From Sulfitobacter undariae (GTDB lineage: Bacteria; Pseudomonadota; Alphaproteobacteria; Rhodobacterales; Rhodobacteraceae), in assembly GCF_014196805.1 (NCBI RefSeq), contig NZ_JACIEI010000003.1:124001-188000 (forward strand): a DNA stretch of 64,000 bases. The letters run 5' to 3'. Positions 26,993-36,028 of this stretch are shown one piece after another. The notes beneath the pieces are model-generated. The model was not told where the DNA came from. It made no database searches and saw only the letters and a program-made list of their open reading frames with translations. How positions within the stretch are numbered: the stretch's first letter is position 1; every line of letters begins with the position of its first letter. A program made the position numbers and the translations under genes.

Positions 26993-28156
26993 ATGGTAGA
27001 CCGTCTGAGCCCTTTTGAGATTATGGAAAAGCTGATCAGCTTTCCCACTGTGTCGCGTGATACAAACATCCCGCTGATCGATTGGGTTGAGGAATATCTG
27101 GCGTCGCATGACATCAAATCCCACCGCTATATTGACCCTGAACAGCCAAAACATGGGTTGTTTGCCCATGCAGGGCCTGACGTAGAAGGCGCGATTGTCT
27201 TGTCGGGGCATACGGACGTAGTGCCGATTGATGGCCAGCCGTGGGAGAGCGACCCGTTTTCTGTGGTCGAAAGAGACGGCAAATATTACGGGCGCGGCAC
27301 CTGCGATATGAAAGGTTTTGACGCGCTGGCCATCTGGGCCTTGGTTGAGGCGCATTACGGCGACGTAAAGCGCCCGCTGCAAATTGCGCTGAGCTTTGAT
27401 GAAGAAATCGGTTGTGCAGGTGCGCCCCCGTTGATTGCTGCGATGCAGGGCGTGGTGCCCAAAGGCACGGCTGTGATCGTGGGTGAGCCTTCTAGCATGC
27501 AAGCGGTAACGGGCCATAAAGGGGGCTCTGGCTTCAACACTCATGTGGTTGGTTTTGAGGTGCATTCGTCACTGCTACACACAGGTGTAAATGCGATCAT
27601 GGCAGCCGCTAAACTGATTGAATGGGCGAATGAACAGAACACAGCCAACATGGCCGCCAAACCAACCGATCTGGCCGCGATGTTCGAGCCGCCCTTTACA
27701 ACGGCACATGTGGGCATGATCTCGGGCGGGACGGCGCATAACATCACAGCCAAAGATTGCCATTTCGCGATGGATTTCCGTGTGGTCCCCGGCGAAGATA
27801 AAGAGCAGTGGGAAATTGCATATCTCCAAAAAGTTCGCGAAGTCGAAGAGCAAATGCAAGCGGTTGTGCCTGACACGCGGATCGATATCACGCCGCGCTT
27901 TGATGTGCCTGCTTTGGAGCCGGAAAAAGACGGTGAGGCGGAAACATTGGTACGTCAGATCACAGGTGATAACTCCAGCCACAAGGTCAGCTATGGCACC
28001 GAAGCAGGCCATTTCCAGACGGCGGGATACAGCGCCGTTGTCTGTGGACCCGGTGACATTGCCCAAGCACACCAACCCAATGAATACATTGAGGTAAGCC
28101 AGTTCAACGCGGGCCATGATTTCATGCGCAAGCTGATCGAACGCCTGAGCGTTTGA
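26993..28156 (+). CDS. argE: ArgE-type M20 deacetylase (acetylornithine deacetylase family)
   Basis: A 387-residue dinuclear-zinc amidohydrolase that removes an acyl group from an N-acylated amino acid; the ArgE reaction gives ornithine and acetate. The metal and catalytic residues are visible: H73 and D75 in SGHTDVVP, D105 in GRGTCDMKGF, E137/E138 in SFDEEIGCAG. The C-terminal GTEAGHFQTAGYSAVVCGPGDIAQAHQPNEY also matches ArgE. It sits in a transporter and amidohydrolase block rather than with arginine genes, so a catabolic role on N-acetyl amino acids is as likely as biosynthesis. It is followed 13 bases later by an FAD oxidoreductase. Confidence 0.88.
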   Translation: MVDRLSPFEIMEKLISFPTVSRDTNIPLIDWVEEYLASHDIKSHRYIDPEQPKHGLFAHAGPDVEGAIVLSGHTDVVPIDGQPWESDPFSVVERDGKYYGRGTCDMKGFDALAIWALVEAHYGDVKRPLQIALSFDEEIGCAGAPPLIAAMQGVVPKGTAVIVGEPSSMQAVTGHKGGSGFNTHVVGFEVHSSLLHTGVNAIMAAAKLIEWANEQNTANMAAKPTDLAAMFEPPFTTAHVGMISGGTAHNITAKDCHFAMDFRVVPGEDKEQWEIAYLQKVREVEEQMQAVVPDTRIDITPRFDVPALEPEKDGEAETLVRQITGDNSSHKVSYGTEAGHFQTAGYSAVVCGPGDIAQAHQPNEYIEVSQFNAGHDFMRKLIERLSV

Positions 28157-28169
28157 AAAGCAAAAACGC

Positions 28170-29513
28170 ATGACGGGATTCCCAATCACAACGGCACAGG
28201 CCCCCCAATACACGGGGGCCTTGCCTGATGCCGTTGATCTGGTGGTGATCGGCGGCGGTATCATCGGGATTTGCACGGCGCTGTTTGCGGCGCGGGGCGG
28301 GGCCAAAGTACTGGTGTTGGAAAAGGGGCTGGTGGCGGCGGAACAATCCAGCCGCAACTGGGGCTGGATCAGACAGCAGGGCCGTGACCCTGATGAAATG
28401 CCGATCATGGCCGAAGCACAACGCCTTTGGGGTGAGTTGTCACGCGAAACCAATGACGCGGTTGGGCTTGTGCAGGCGGGTGTTACCTATCTGGCCTATA
28501 CGAATAAACGCATGGACAGTTTTGAACAATGGCTCCCCCATGCGGCGCCTAACGGAGCAAATAGCACGTTACTCAGCCAAGGTGAGATCGCGGCGATGTA
28601 TCCGGGCCTGAAGGAAGTACCGATGGGCGCGCTGCATACCTCCAGCGATTTCCGCGCCGAACCTTGGGTGGCAGTGCCTGCGATGGCGGCGATTGCGGTA
28701 CGCGAAGGTGTGCAGATTGTGGAACATTGTGCGGTGCGCTGTCTGGACGTGTCAGGCGGCAAAGTTGCGGGTGTGGTCACTGAAAAAGGCAGCGTGCGCG
28801 CCCCCCGTGTTGTGTTGGCGGGCGGTGCTTGGTCGTCATTGTTTTTGCGCAACCACGGCATTTCCTTGCCGCAGCTCTCTGTACGCTCGCAAGTCGCGGC
28901 AACAGTGCCGCTGGCGGATATCGGGCAGGCGGCGGCTAGCAGTAAAAATCTGGCCTTCCGGCGCCGCGCTGACGGAGGTTATACGTTGGCGCCTTCGGGT
29001 ATGGCGGAATTGTTTGTGGGGCCTGACGCGTTTCGCGCCTTGCCCAAGTTCATCAACCAACTGCGCAGAGATCCCTTTGGATGTATGATCAAACCCTTTG
29101 CGCCCAAAGGGTTTCCCGATGCATGGGGCATCAAACGGCGCTGGAGTGGGCAGGATGTCACGCCTTTTGAACAGATGCGCATCCTTGATCCCAAACCCGT
29201 GCCGCGCAAAATGGCGAAACTGGCGCGTGATTTTGCCGCGATGTTCCCGCAGCTGGGCGAGGTAAAGCTGAAGGCGACTTGGGCAGGGATGATCGACACA
29301 CTGCCCGATATTGTCCCCGTGATTGATCACACCCCGCTGGAGGGGCTGATTGTGGGCACTGGCCTAAGTGGCCACGGTTTTGGCATCGGGCCAGCGGTGG
29401 GTCGCATCTTGGCGGATTTGGCAGCAGGTAGGCCTGCGGGCCACGATCTGACGCGCTTTCGCTTTGCCCGATTTACCGATGGCACGGTCATGGAGCCCGG
29501 ACCTGATGTTTGA
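28170..29513 (+). CDS. FAD-dependent amine/amino-acid oxidoreductase (DadA/DAO family)
   Basis: A 447-residue flavoprotein. After about 22 residues comes the FAD-binding DLVVIGGGIIGICTALFAARGG (GGGIIG at 28-33), then the acidic end of the second strand at LVLEK, and an SSRNWGWIRQQGRD stretch typical of DadA-like D-amino-acid or glycine/sarcosine oxidases. The C-terminal IVGTGLSGHGFGIGPAVGRILADL is the closing FAD motif. No signal peptide is present, so it is cytosolic or membrane-peripheral. In this operon it would oxidise the amine released by the flanking hydrolases; the actual substrate is inferred. Confidence 0.88.
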   Translation: MTGFPITTAQAPQYTGALPDAVDLVVIGGGIIGICTALFAARGGAKVLVLEKGLVAAEQSSRNWGWIRQQGRDPDEMPIMAEAQRLWGELSRETNDAVGLVQAGVTYLAYTNKRMDSFEQWLPHAAPNGANSTLLSQGEIAAMYPGLKEVPMGALHTSSDFRAEPWVAVPAMAAIAVREGVQIVEHCAVRCLDVSGGKVAGVVTEKGSVRAPRVVLAGGAWSSLFLRNHGISLPQLSVRSQVAATVPLADIGQAAASSKNLAFRRRADGGYTLAPSGMAELFVGPDAFRALPKFINQLRRDPFGCMIKPFAPKGFPDAWGIKRRWSGQDVTPFEQMRILDPKPVPRKMAKLARDFAAMFPQLGEVKLKATWAGMIDTLPDIVPVIDHTPLEGLIVGTGLSGHGFGIGPAVGRILADLAAGRPAGHDLTRFRFARFTDGTVMEPGPDV

Positions 29514-29525
29514 AAAGGAAATCTA

Positions 29526-30692
29526 ATGCCAATCAAAAACCGTTTTGCCGAAATGCACGCCGAGATCACCGGATGGCGGCGTCACCTGCACCAGTATCCT
29601 GAACTGCAATTTGACGTCTTCGAGACGGCGAAATTTGTTGAGGAAAAGCTGCGCAGCTTTGGTATCACCGACATCACCACCGGCATTGGCCGTACGGGTG
29701 TTGTGGCGGTGATTGAAGGGCACAACAGCACGTCGGGCCGCACGGTCGGGCTGCGTGCGGATATGGACGCGCTACCGATCGAAGAGGCGACTGGGCTGGA
29801 ATACGCCTCGAAAAATCCGGGGAAAATGCATGCTTGTGGCCATGATGGACACACGGCGATCCTGCTGGGGGCTGCGCAATATCTGGCCGAGACCCGCAAT
29901 TTTGACGGGCGCGTTGTGCTGATCTTTCAACCTGCCGAAGAAGGCGGCGGCGGGGGCCGTGAGATGTGCCAAGACGGGTTGATGGACCGTTGGAAAATTG
30001 ACGAAGTCTACGGGCTGCATAACATGCCCGGTGGTGAGGTGGGGACATTCCACATTCGCGCAGGCGCGATGTTGGCGGCTACGGATGAGTTCGAAATTGT
30101 CATCACAGGGCAGGGCGGCCACGCCGCCGCACCACATGAGGCGATTGACCCCAATCTGGCCGCTGCCCATGTCATCGTGGCGCTGCAAACCATTGCCAGC
30201 CGCAATGTGGACCCCCAAAAGCAGGTAGTTGTTTCGGTCTGCATGCTGCGCTCGGACAGCGAGGCGCATAATATCATTCCGCACCGTGTCACCATGCGCG
30301 GGACGGTACGGACATTGGATGCTGGCGTGCGTGATCTGGCTGAGAAACGGCTGCAAGAGATCGTTGATCTGACGGCACGTGCGCAGGGCTGCACAGCGCA
30401 GGTGGATTTCGTGCGCGGCTATCCCGCCACAGTGAACCATGACGCCAACACCGATTATGCCGCCGACGCCGCCGAGGTCGTGACACCGGGTGTTGAGCGT
30501 AACACGCCGCCGATTATGGCAGGTGAAGATTTCTCGTATATGCTCGAAGAACGCCCCGGTGCATATATCCAACTGGGCAATGGCGATGGGGCAACGGTGC
30601 ACCACCCCGAATACAATTTCAACGACGAGGCGATCCCCGCAGGATGCTCTTGGTTTGCCGAACTTGTTGAGCGGCGGATGCCGCTGACGTGA
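29526..30692 (+). CDS. M20D amidohydrolase (hippurate hydrolase / N-acyl amino acid hydrolase family), copy 1
   Basis: A 388-residue zinc amidohydrolase that splits N-acyl or aromatic-acyl amino acids. Metal ligands are in MHACGHDGH (102-109 for HACGHDGH) and the catalytic glutamates in FQPAEEGGGGG (about 135-143). The lid-domain GQGGHAAAPHEAIDPN and the C-terminal GEDFSYMLEERPGAYIQLGNG complete the M20D pattern. A GGAAATCTA leader gives the start 12 bases after the FAD enzyme gene. Its closest visible relative is the next gene, in tandem. Substrate preference is not readable. Confidence 0.92.
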   Translation: MPIKNRFAEMHAEITGWRRHLHQYPELQFDVFETAKFVEEKLRSFGITDITTGIGRTGVVAVIEGHNSTSGRTVGLRADMDALPIEEATGLEYASKNPGKMHACGHDGHTAILLGAAQYLAETRNFDGRVVLIFQPAEEGGGGGREMCQDGLMDRWKIDEVYGLHNMPGGEVGTFHIRAGAMLAATDEFEIVITGQGGHAAAPHEAIDPNLAAAHVIVALQTIASRNVDPQKQVVVSVCMLRSDSEAHNIIPHRVTMRGTVRTLDAGVRDLAEKRLQEIVDLTARAQGCTAQVDFVRGYPATVNHDANTDYAADAAEVVTPGVERNTPPIMAGEDFSYMLEERPGAYIQLGNGDGATVHHPEYNFNDEAIPAGCSWFAELVERRMPLT

Positions 30693-30768
30693 TGTAATAG
30701 ACCTATCGGCGGGGCCTGTGTTTTGCTAGGCTTCGCCGTAACCTTAGGAAAACAAAAGGACTTCCCCC

Positions 30769-31932
30769 ATGCCCGTCAAGAACCGATTTGCCGAACTCCA
30801 CGCTGATATCACTGCATGGCGCCGTGATCTGCACGAACACCCTGAGATCCTGTTTGAAACACACCGCACCTCTGCGACGGTGGCAGAGAAGCTGCGTGCC
30901 TTTGGCTGTGATGACGTGGTTGAAGGGATCGGGCGTACGGGCGTTGTGGGCGTGATCAAGGGTAAATCAACGGCGTCGGGCAAAGTCATCGGCTTGCGGG
31001 CGGATATGGACGCACTGCCGATCCATGAGGAAACGGGGCTGGAATATGCTTCCAAAACCGACGGGGCGATGCATGCCTGCGGCCATGACGGGCACACAGC
31101 GATGCTGCTGGGGGCGGCGCAATATCTGGCCGAGACGCGCAATTTTGACGGCACTGCCGTGGTGATCTTCCAACCCGCCGAAGAAGGCGGCGGCGGTGCG
31201 AAAGTGATGTGTGACGACGGGCTGATGGAACGTTTCGGCATTCAGGAAGTATACGGCATGCACAACTGGCCCGGCATGCCCTTGGGCAGCTTTGCCATCC
31301 GCCCCGGTCCGTTTTTCGCGGCAACTGATTTGCTGGACATTGAGGTTGAAGGGCTGGGCGGTCATGCGGCCAAGCCAAATGAGACAGTGGATACCACCGT
31401 TATGGCCAGCCAGATCGTAACAGCGTTGCAAACCATCGTTAGCCGCAATGCCGATCCGGTGGGCAATATCGTGGTGTCGATCACCTCGTTCGAGACATCG
31501 TCGCATGCCTATAATGTAATCCCGCAAAAAGTGCGGCTGAAAGGCACGGTACGTACCATGTCACTGGAGCTGCGCGATTTGGCGGATAAACGTGTTAACG
31601 AGATTTGCACAGGTATCGCGGCCGCTATGGGCGGAGTTGCGCGGGTGAATTACACGCGGAACTATCCGGTGATGATCAACCACGACGCGCAAACCGAATT
31701 CGCGGCCGATGTGGCGCGCAGCGTGTCGGGCGATTGTGCCGAAGCGCCTTTGGTCATGGGCGGCGAGGATTTCGCCTTTATGCTCGAAGAGCGCCCAGGG
31801 GCCTATATTTTGATGGGCAATGGCGACACAGCCATGGTGCATCACCCGCTTTATAACTTTAACGATGACGGTATTCCGGCTGGGTGCAGCTGGTGGGCGG
31901 GGATCGTTGAACAGCGTATGCCAGCGGCCTAA
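30769..31932 (+). CDS. M20D amidohydrolase, copy 2
   Basis: A 387-residue tandem paralog of the preceding gene, colinear with it to the residue through the first 110 positions (HACGHDGH again at 102-109) and sharing long blocks such as AQYLAETRNFDG and FQPAEEGGGG. All zinc ligands and the catalytic glutamate are present. The lid differs: GLGGHAAKPNETVDTTV replaces GQGGHAAAPHEAIDPN. This points to a different acyl or amino-acid preference after duplication. The 76-base gap and an AAAAGGA ribosome site allow separate control. It ends the rightward block. Confidence 0.92.
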   Translation: MPVKNRFAELHADITAWRRDLHEHPEILFETHRTSATVAEKLRAFGCDDVVEGIGRTGVVGVIKGKSTASGKVIGLRADMDALPIHEETGLEYASKTDGAMHACGHDGHTAMLLGAAQYLAETRNFDGTAVVIFQPAEEGGGGAKVMCDDGLMERFGIQEVYGMHNWPGMPLGSFAIRPGPFFAATDLLDIEVEGLGGHAAKPNETVDTTVMASQIVTALQTIVSRNADPVGNIVVSITSFETSSHAYNVIPQKVRLKGTVRTMSLELRDLADKRVNEICTGIAAAMGGVARVNYTRNYPVMINHDAQTEFAADVARSVSGDCAEAPLVMGGEDFAFMLEERPGAYILMGNGDTAMVHHPLYNFNDDGIPAGCSWWAGIVEQRMPAA

Positions 31933-31939
31933 GACACAT

Positions 31940-31965
31940 GCCCCCGCTGTTATCACTGCGGGGGC
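31940..31965. terminator. GC-rich hairpin after the M20D genes
   Basis: Perfect arms GCCCCCGC and GCGGGGGC with a 10-base loop, 8 bases after the 31932 stop. There is no T-tract, so termination strength is uncertain. Confidence 0.6.
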
Positions 31966-31987
31966 GATGGCACGATCATAAAGCCAT

Positions 31988-32020
31988 GCGCGTTGCTGGT
32001 CTAGCTGGCCAGCAACGCGC
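31988..32020. terminator. 12-base-stem hairpin overlapping the glycosyltransferase stop codon
   Basis: Perfect arms GCGCGTTGCTGG and CCAGCAACGCGC with a 9-base loop. The stop codon of the minus-strand gene (32001-32003) lies in the loop, so the stem includes the last codons. It probably ends or protects transcripts from either side of this convergent junction. Confidence 0.55.
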
Positions 32021-33035
32021 AGTAGAGCGTGATAAGCTGCGCGGCTTCTCTTTCTAAGGAGAAATGCTCAGTCACATGGGGGCGGGCATTTTTTGACCAC
32101 TGCGCAAGCGTTTCGGAGGCAAATGCGTTGGTGATGGCCTCGGACAGCTCTGGGATGTTGTCGGGATCAACAAGTTTTCCAGTCTCTGGCGTTACGATCT
32201 GTTCAAATGCACCGACGCGGGTGGCGACAACAGGCACGCCGCAGGCCATAGCCTCGATCGGGGTGAGGCCAAAGCCCTCCCAGCGTTGCGGCGCAACATA
32301 GAGGTCAAGAACGCGGTACCAATCGGCCATGTTTTCAACAGGGACTTCGGGGAGAAAGTGAACACGGTCGGCAACGTCAGTTCCATTGACGCGGTCCTTG
32401 AGGGCCTCAAGGTAGGTTGCATGTTTCTCTGTCGCACGGCCCATGATCAGGGCATGTGCCTTTGGGTTTGCCGCAAGCACAGGCAGCATTGCGTCCACAA
32501 AAGCATCGGTGCCTTTTTGATGCCGAATGCGGCCATAACACCCGATAAGAAGTGCGTCGGGCAGGCCCAGCGATGCCCGTAAGGCGCTGCGGTCCTCGGC
32601 GGGGGCGTAGTCGTCCAGATCAATGCCGTGCATGATCACTGTGGCAGGGGATTCAAGATAGGCTGCTGTTTTATCCGAGGTGGCCACCACGGCGTCCATG
32701 CGGCGGATCAACCAACGGGTCAGGCCGGATTGTTTGCGCTGTGAGGCAGAGGTGAACATCAGCTTCAGGCGTTTGCCGAGCAGGTATTTCAACGCCAGCC
32801 CGCCGATCATTTCAACATTGCGGCGGGCGTGCCAGACGCGGGTGGTTTTGCGGGGCAGGGTCAGCAGCTTGTGCAGCGGTATCTGTGGGACTTGGGAAGG
32901 GAGCACAGGGCCGGTGGCAACAATGCCGATGTCACGCGCCTGTAGCGGCACCAGCCGAACAACTGTTGCCGTGACACCAGAAAGGCGGCGCTTGAAATTG
33001 GGTGCAATGACGCGGATGGTGTCTGGATTAGTCAT
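32001..33035 (-). CDS. family 4 glycosyltransferase, probably LPS core
   Basis: A 344-residue GT-B enzyme. The donor-binding C-terminal half begins at LIGCYGRIRHQKGTDAFVDAM (about 163-183) and contains the E-x7-E pair at E253/E261 in RWEGFGLTPIEAMACGVPVVAT, diagnostic for retaining GT4 transferases. The ATG overlaps the end of waaA by four bases, so it is co-translated with the Kdo transferase. A sugar transfer (mannose or similar) onto Kdo in the inner core is the natural inference, as with LpcC-type enzymes. It is cytosolic or membrane-peripheral. The donor sugar is not readable. Confidence 0.88.
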   Translation of the reverse strand: MTNPDTIRVIAPNFKRRLSGVTATVVRLVPLQARDIGIVATGPVLPSQVPQIPLHKLLTLPRKTTRVWHARRNVEMIGGLALKYLLGKRLKLMFTSASQRKQSGLTRWLIRRMDAVVATSDKTAAYLESPATVIMHGIDLDDYAPAEDRSALRASLGLPDALLIGCYGRIRHQKGTDAFVDAMLPVLAANPKAHALIMGRATEKHATYLEALKDRVNGTDVADRVHFLPEVPVENMADWYRVLDLYVAPQRWEGFGLTPIEAMACGVPVVATRVGAFEQIVTPETGKLVDPDNIPELSEAITNAFASETLAQWSKNARPHVTEHFSLEREAAQLITLYCALLAS

Positions 33036-34318
33036 GAAAGTCCCAATGCGTTAATCAAACGGCTGGCGATAATGTCGAGCTTGCCTGTTTCTGCGTTTAC
33101 GAAGTTCTTGGCAACGGTCACTGCCGTGTTACGGCGTTGGCTGTCACATAGCAGCCCATCTATTTGCGCGGCGAGGTCTTCGGCATCCGCAACAAGGCGT
33201 GCGGCACCTGCTGTTTCCATATCCGCATATGTTTCGGCAAAGTTGAACACGTGGTTGCCCGATAAAACAGTGGCTTCTGATTGGGCAACTTCAAAGGGGT
33301 TGTGCCCCCCAATGGGCAGTAACGACCCCCCAAGAAACACGATGTCGCTCAGCGCGTACCAATTGCCCAATTCACCCAATGTATCCGCCAGATAAATCGC
33401 ACCCTCAGGCAAATCGCCTCGGCTGCGGTGTGTATAGCTCAATCCGGTATCGGAAATCAGTTGCGCAACCTGCGTGCCGCGCTCGGGGTGACGGGGGCCC
33501 AGAATAAGATGCAGATCGGGGTGTTTTTCAAGCAGCAGTTTATGCGCGGCCAAGACGGTTTTTTCTTCGCCCTCGTGGGTCGACGCGGCAACCCAGAGGG
33601 GGCGGTGGCCCAATGCTGCACGGGTTTCAAAGATCAGGTCTTCGTCCGTGGGCAGCGGCCCTGCAAAGGACTTGAGGTTCTGGCCCCGTGCGACACGGGC
33701 TGCGGGGGCATGGATGCGTACCATTGCCTCGGCCATGGCATCGTTTTGGGTCAGGATCAGATCAAAGACATCCAGCACATAAGCGGCAAGTTTTGGCCGT
33801 TTGGCCCATGCTTTGAGCGATCCCTCGGAGAGGCGTGCATTGACCAACGCCATTTTCGCGCCTGCGGCATGGGTCCGGCGCAGCATTTGGGGCCACAGCT
33901 CGCTTTCTACAAAGACGGCGGCATCGGGGTGCCAGTGTTTCAGGAAGCGTTTGAGCGGGCCCGGGGCGTCCAGCGGGGCGAACTGGTGCACACAGCGCGG
34001 CGGCATGCGTTGGGCGATCAGGGCGGCGGATGTGGCCGTGCCAGAGGTGATCAGGAAATGCGCGTCAGGCAGGGCCGCGCCCATGCGGGTGATCAGGGCC
34101 AGCACCGACAGGCTCTCGCCAACCGAGGCCGCGTGAAACCAGATCAACGTGCCCTCTGCGCGGTTCTCGGTTGCGTGGCCAATGCGCTCGTGGGCGCGGT
34201 GTGTCGGCACATCTGCTTTGCGCAGCTTGTTGATCACATGACGCGACGCAAAAGGCAGCAGTGCCATGCTCAGCGCCACATAAGTCCGGTAAAGAAACGG
34301 TACACGCATCTGGCTCAC
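33032..34318 (-). CDS. waaA: 3-deoxy-D-manno-octulosonic acid (Kdo) transferase
   Basis: A 428-residue GT30 enzyme that adds Kdo from CMP-Kdo to lipid A precursor at the inner face of the inner membrane. It has an N-terminal membrane anchor region, the WFHAASVGE motif at about residues 59-67, [11 protein letters not shown] with the acceptor-side glutamate, [12 protein letters not shown] at about 230-242, and the donor loop [15 protein letters not shown] near 330-344. The GTG start overlaps the moaA stop by four bases; an ATG nine bases downstream is an alternative. Translation coupling to moaA is unusual, because the two pathways are unrelated. Confidence 0.95.
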   Translation of the reverse strand: MSQMRVPFLYRTYVALSMALLPFASRHVINKLRKADVPTHRAHERIGHATENRAEGTLIWFHAASVGESLSVLALITRMGAALPDAHFLITSGTATSAALIAQRMPPRCVHQFAPLDAPGPLKRFLKHWHPDAAVFVESELWPQMLRRTHAAGAKMALVNARLSEGSLKAWAKRPKLAAYVLDVFDLILTQNDAMAEAMVRIHAPAARVARGQNLKSFAGPLPTDEDLIFETRAALGHRPLWVAASTHEGEEKTVLAAHKLLLEKHPDLHLILGPRHPERGTQVAQLISDTGLSYTHRSRGDLPEGAIYLADTLGELGNWYALSDIVFLGGSLLPIGGHNPFEVAQSEATVLSGNHVFNFAETYADMETAGAARLVADAEDLAAQIDGLLCDSQRRNTAVTVAKNFVNAETGKLDIIASRLINALGLS

Positions 34319-35322
34319 CCGCCTGTATGGCTCATGTGGCGGGGCATTTGGCCGCCTGCGGTTTGGCGTGAATAGTCAAAATCGTGACCTTTGGGTTTGA
34401 GGTTGATCGCCGCGCGGATGGCATCCTCAAGCGGGGCGTCATCATTGGGGTGGGCACGCAGGGGCGCACGCAGATCGGCCATGTCTTCTTGTCCAAGGCA
34501 CAGATAAATTTCACCCGTGCAAGTCAGGCGTACGCGGTTGCAGCTTTCGCAGAAATTATGGCTTAGCGGGGTGATGAAGCCGATTTTCTGGCCCGTTTCC
34601 TCCAGCCGCACATACCTTGCCGGTCCGCCAGAGTTCTCGGCCAGATCGGTCACGGTGTAATGTTCGGCGTATTTCGCGCGCACATCCTTGAGCGACCAAT
34701 ACTGCCCGATGCGGTCCTCATTGCCGATGTCGCCCATGGGCATGACTTCGATCCACGTCAGGTCCATATCGCGCTCGGCGCACCATTGCGTGATCTGCGC
34801 CAACTCGGGTTCGTTAAAGCCTTTCAAGGCCACAGCGTTTATCTTGACCCGAAGGCCCGCAGCCTGCGCCGCATCAATGCCGCGCAGTACTTGAGGTAGG
34901 CGGCCCCAGCGGGTGACTTCGGCAAATTTGGCCTCATCCAATGTATCAAGCGAAATGTTGACCCGCCGTACACCAGCTGCATAGAGATCAGCAGCGTATT
35001 TTTCCAGCTGGCTGCCATTGGTCGTCAGCGTCAGCTCTTTGAGCGTGCCTGCATCCAGATGCCGTTTCATCCCGTCAAAAAACGTCATGATTCCCCGCCG
35101 GACCAGCGGCTCTCCGCCGGTGATGCGCAGCTTTTCTACACCCAGCCCGATGAAGGTCGAGCACATGCGGTCCAGCTCTTCCAACGTGAGCAATTCGCGC
35201 TTGGGCAGGAAGGTCATGTTCTCGGACATGCAATAAACACAGCGAAAATCGCAGCGGTCCGTGACGGATACGCGCAGATAGGTGATGGCGCGAGCGAAGG
35301 GGTCAATCAATGGGGTATTCAT
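34315..35322 (-). CDS. moaA: GTP 3',8-cyclase, molybdenum cofactor biosynthesis
   Basis: A 335-residue radical-SAM enzyme that starts molybdopterin synthesis from GTP. The SAM cluster cysteines are C24, C28 and C31 in [10 protein letters not shown], followed by [10 protein letters not shown] near residue 78. The second cluster is in the C-terminal [11 protein letters not shown] region plus a later Cys, and the protein ends in the GG dipeptide required for catalysis. The start at 35320-35322 has a GAAGG ribosome site and the usual [18 protein letters not shown]-terminus. It heads an overlapping operon with waaA and a glycosyltransferase. Confidence 0.97.
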   Translation of the reverse strand: MNTPLIDPFARAITYLRVSVTDRCDFRCVYCMSENMTFLPKRELLTLEELDRMCSTFIGLGVEKLRITGGEPLVRRGIMTFFDGMKRHLDAGTLKELTLTTNGSQLEKYAADLYAAGVRRVNISLDTLDEAKFAEVTRWGRLPQVLRGIDAAQAAGLRVKINAVALKGFNEPELAQITQWCAERDMDLTWIEVMPMGDIGNEDRIGQYWSLKDVRAKYAEHYTVTDLAENSGGPARYVRLEETGQKIGFITPLSHNFCESCNRVRLTCTGEIYLCLGQEDMADLRAPLRAHPNDDAPLEDAIRAAINLKPKGHDFDYSRQTAGGQMPRHMSHTGG

Positions 35323-35409
35323 GCCTTCAGTGGTATAGGTGGCATGGAAAGGGGGCAAGGATGATTTGCAGGGGTTGGAGTGAACGTGAACCTGCATTAT
35401 CATTGTGTT

Positions 35410-35940
35410 ATGAAACGTATACCCATGCCCCTCGTCACAGCGCTTGCCGCTGCTTTGTCGCTAAGTGCCTGTGCCCAATTGGGCATCGGTCAAAAGAAAT
35501 CCGTTGAAGCGCCTGCTGCGTCGCTACCCGAAGGGCAGGCGGCCCAAGCGGCAGCACCTACCGTCGATCCCGTGGTGACAACCGCGCCGCCGCCATCGCG
35601 GGCGGCGAATACCCAAGCAACGCTGGATACCACCACGCCAGAGCAACGCAAAAAAGCGGCGGCTCCTGTTGCGCCGCAAACTGGCACAAAATCACTTGGG
35701 TCAACCGTGGCAAGCCTCGGCAGCCCGACAGAGCCGGGATTCTGGCTTAAGACGCCGCTGGTGAAATCCGAAACAATGGGGCGTGTGACCAACAAGGCAA
35801 ATGGAAAATCCTCGGCGGTCAGGTTGATCCCGATCGATGGCCCCGCCACGGGGGGGAGCCGCTTGTCGCTGCCTGCGATGCGGCTCATTGAGGCGTCACT
35901 GACAGAGCTGACAGAGCTGACAGTTACCTCAGACGGTTAG
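35410..35940 (+). CDS. predicted lipoprotein
   Basis: A 176-residue protein with a lipoprotein signal peptide: [21 protein letters not shown], the lipobox LSAC placing the lipidated cysteine at 21. The mature part is Ala/Pro/Thr-rich and disordered up to about residue 100. A small folded domain with GFWLKTPLV and [37 protein letters not shown] follows, a pattern I have seen in small Rhodobacterales lipoproteins but cannot name. The start has no good ribosome site; a GTG ten codons upstream is possible, but the chosen ATG gives the clean signal peptide. It diverges from moaA. Confidence 0.7.
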   Translation: MKRIPMPLVTALAAALSLSACAQLGIGQKKSVEAPAASLPEGQAAQAAAPTVDPVVTTAPPPSRAANTQATLDTTTPEQRKKAAAPVAPQTGTKSLGSTVASLGSPTEPGFWLKTPLVKSETMGRVTNKANGKSSAVRLIPIDGPATGGSRLSLPAMRLIEASLTELTELTVTSDG

Positions 35941-35972
35941 AGATCCGCTCAACTGCGCAGACTTAAATACCG

Positions 35973-36005
35973 CAGCAGCCTCGATGTGTATCAAGGAGGC
36001 TGCTG
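35973..36005. terminator. bidirectional hairpin between lipoprotein gene and glmU
   Basis: Perfect arms CAGCAGCCTC and GAGGCTGCTG with a 13-base loop, between the convergent stops at 35940 and 36029. Confidence 0.7.
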
Positions 36006-36028
36006 TGATAGATTCAGGCTAACACCAA

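Noticed and set aside
33428..34375. 315-codon open frame on the plus strand
   Set aside because: Antisense of waaA; Cys- and Gly-rich shadow composition.
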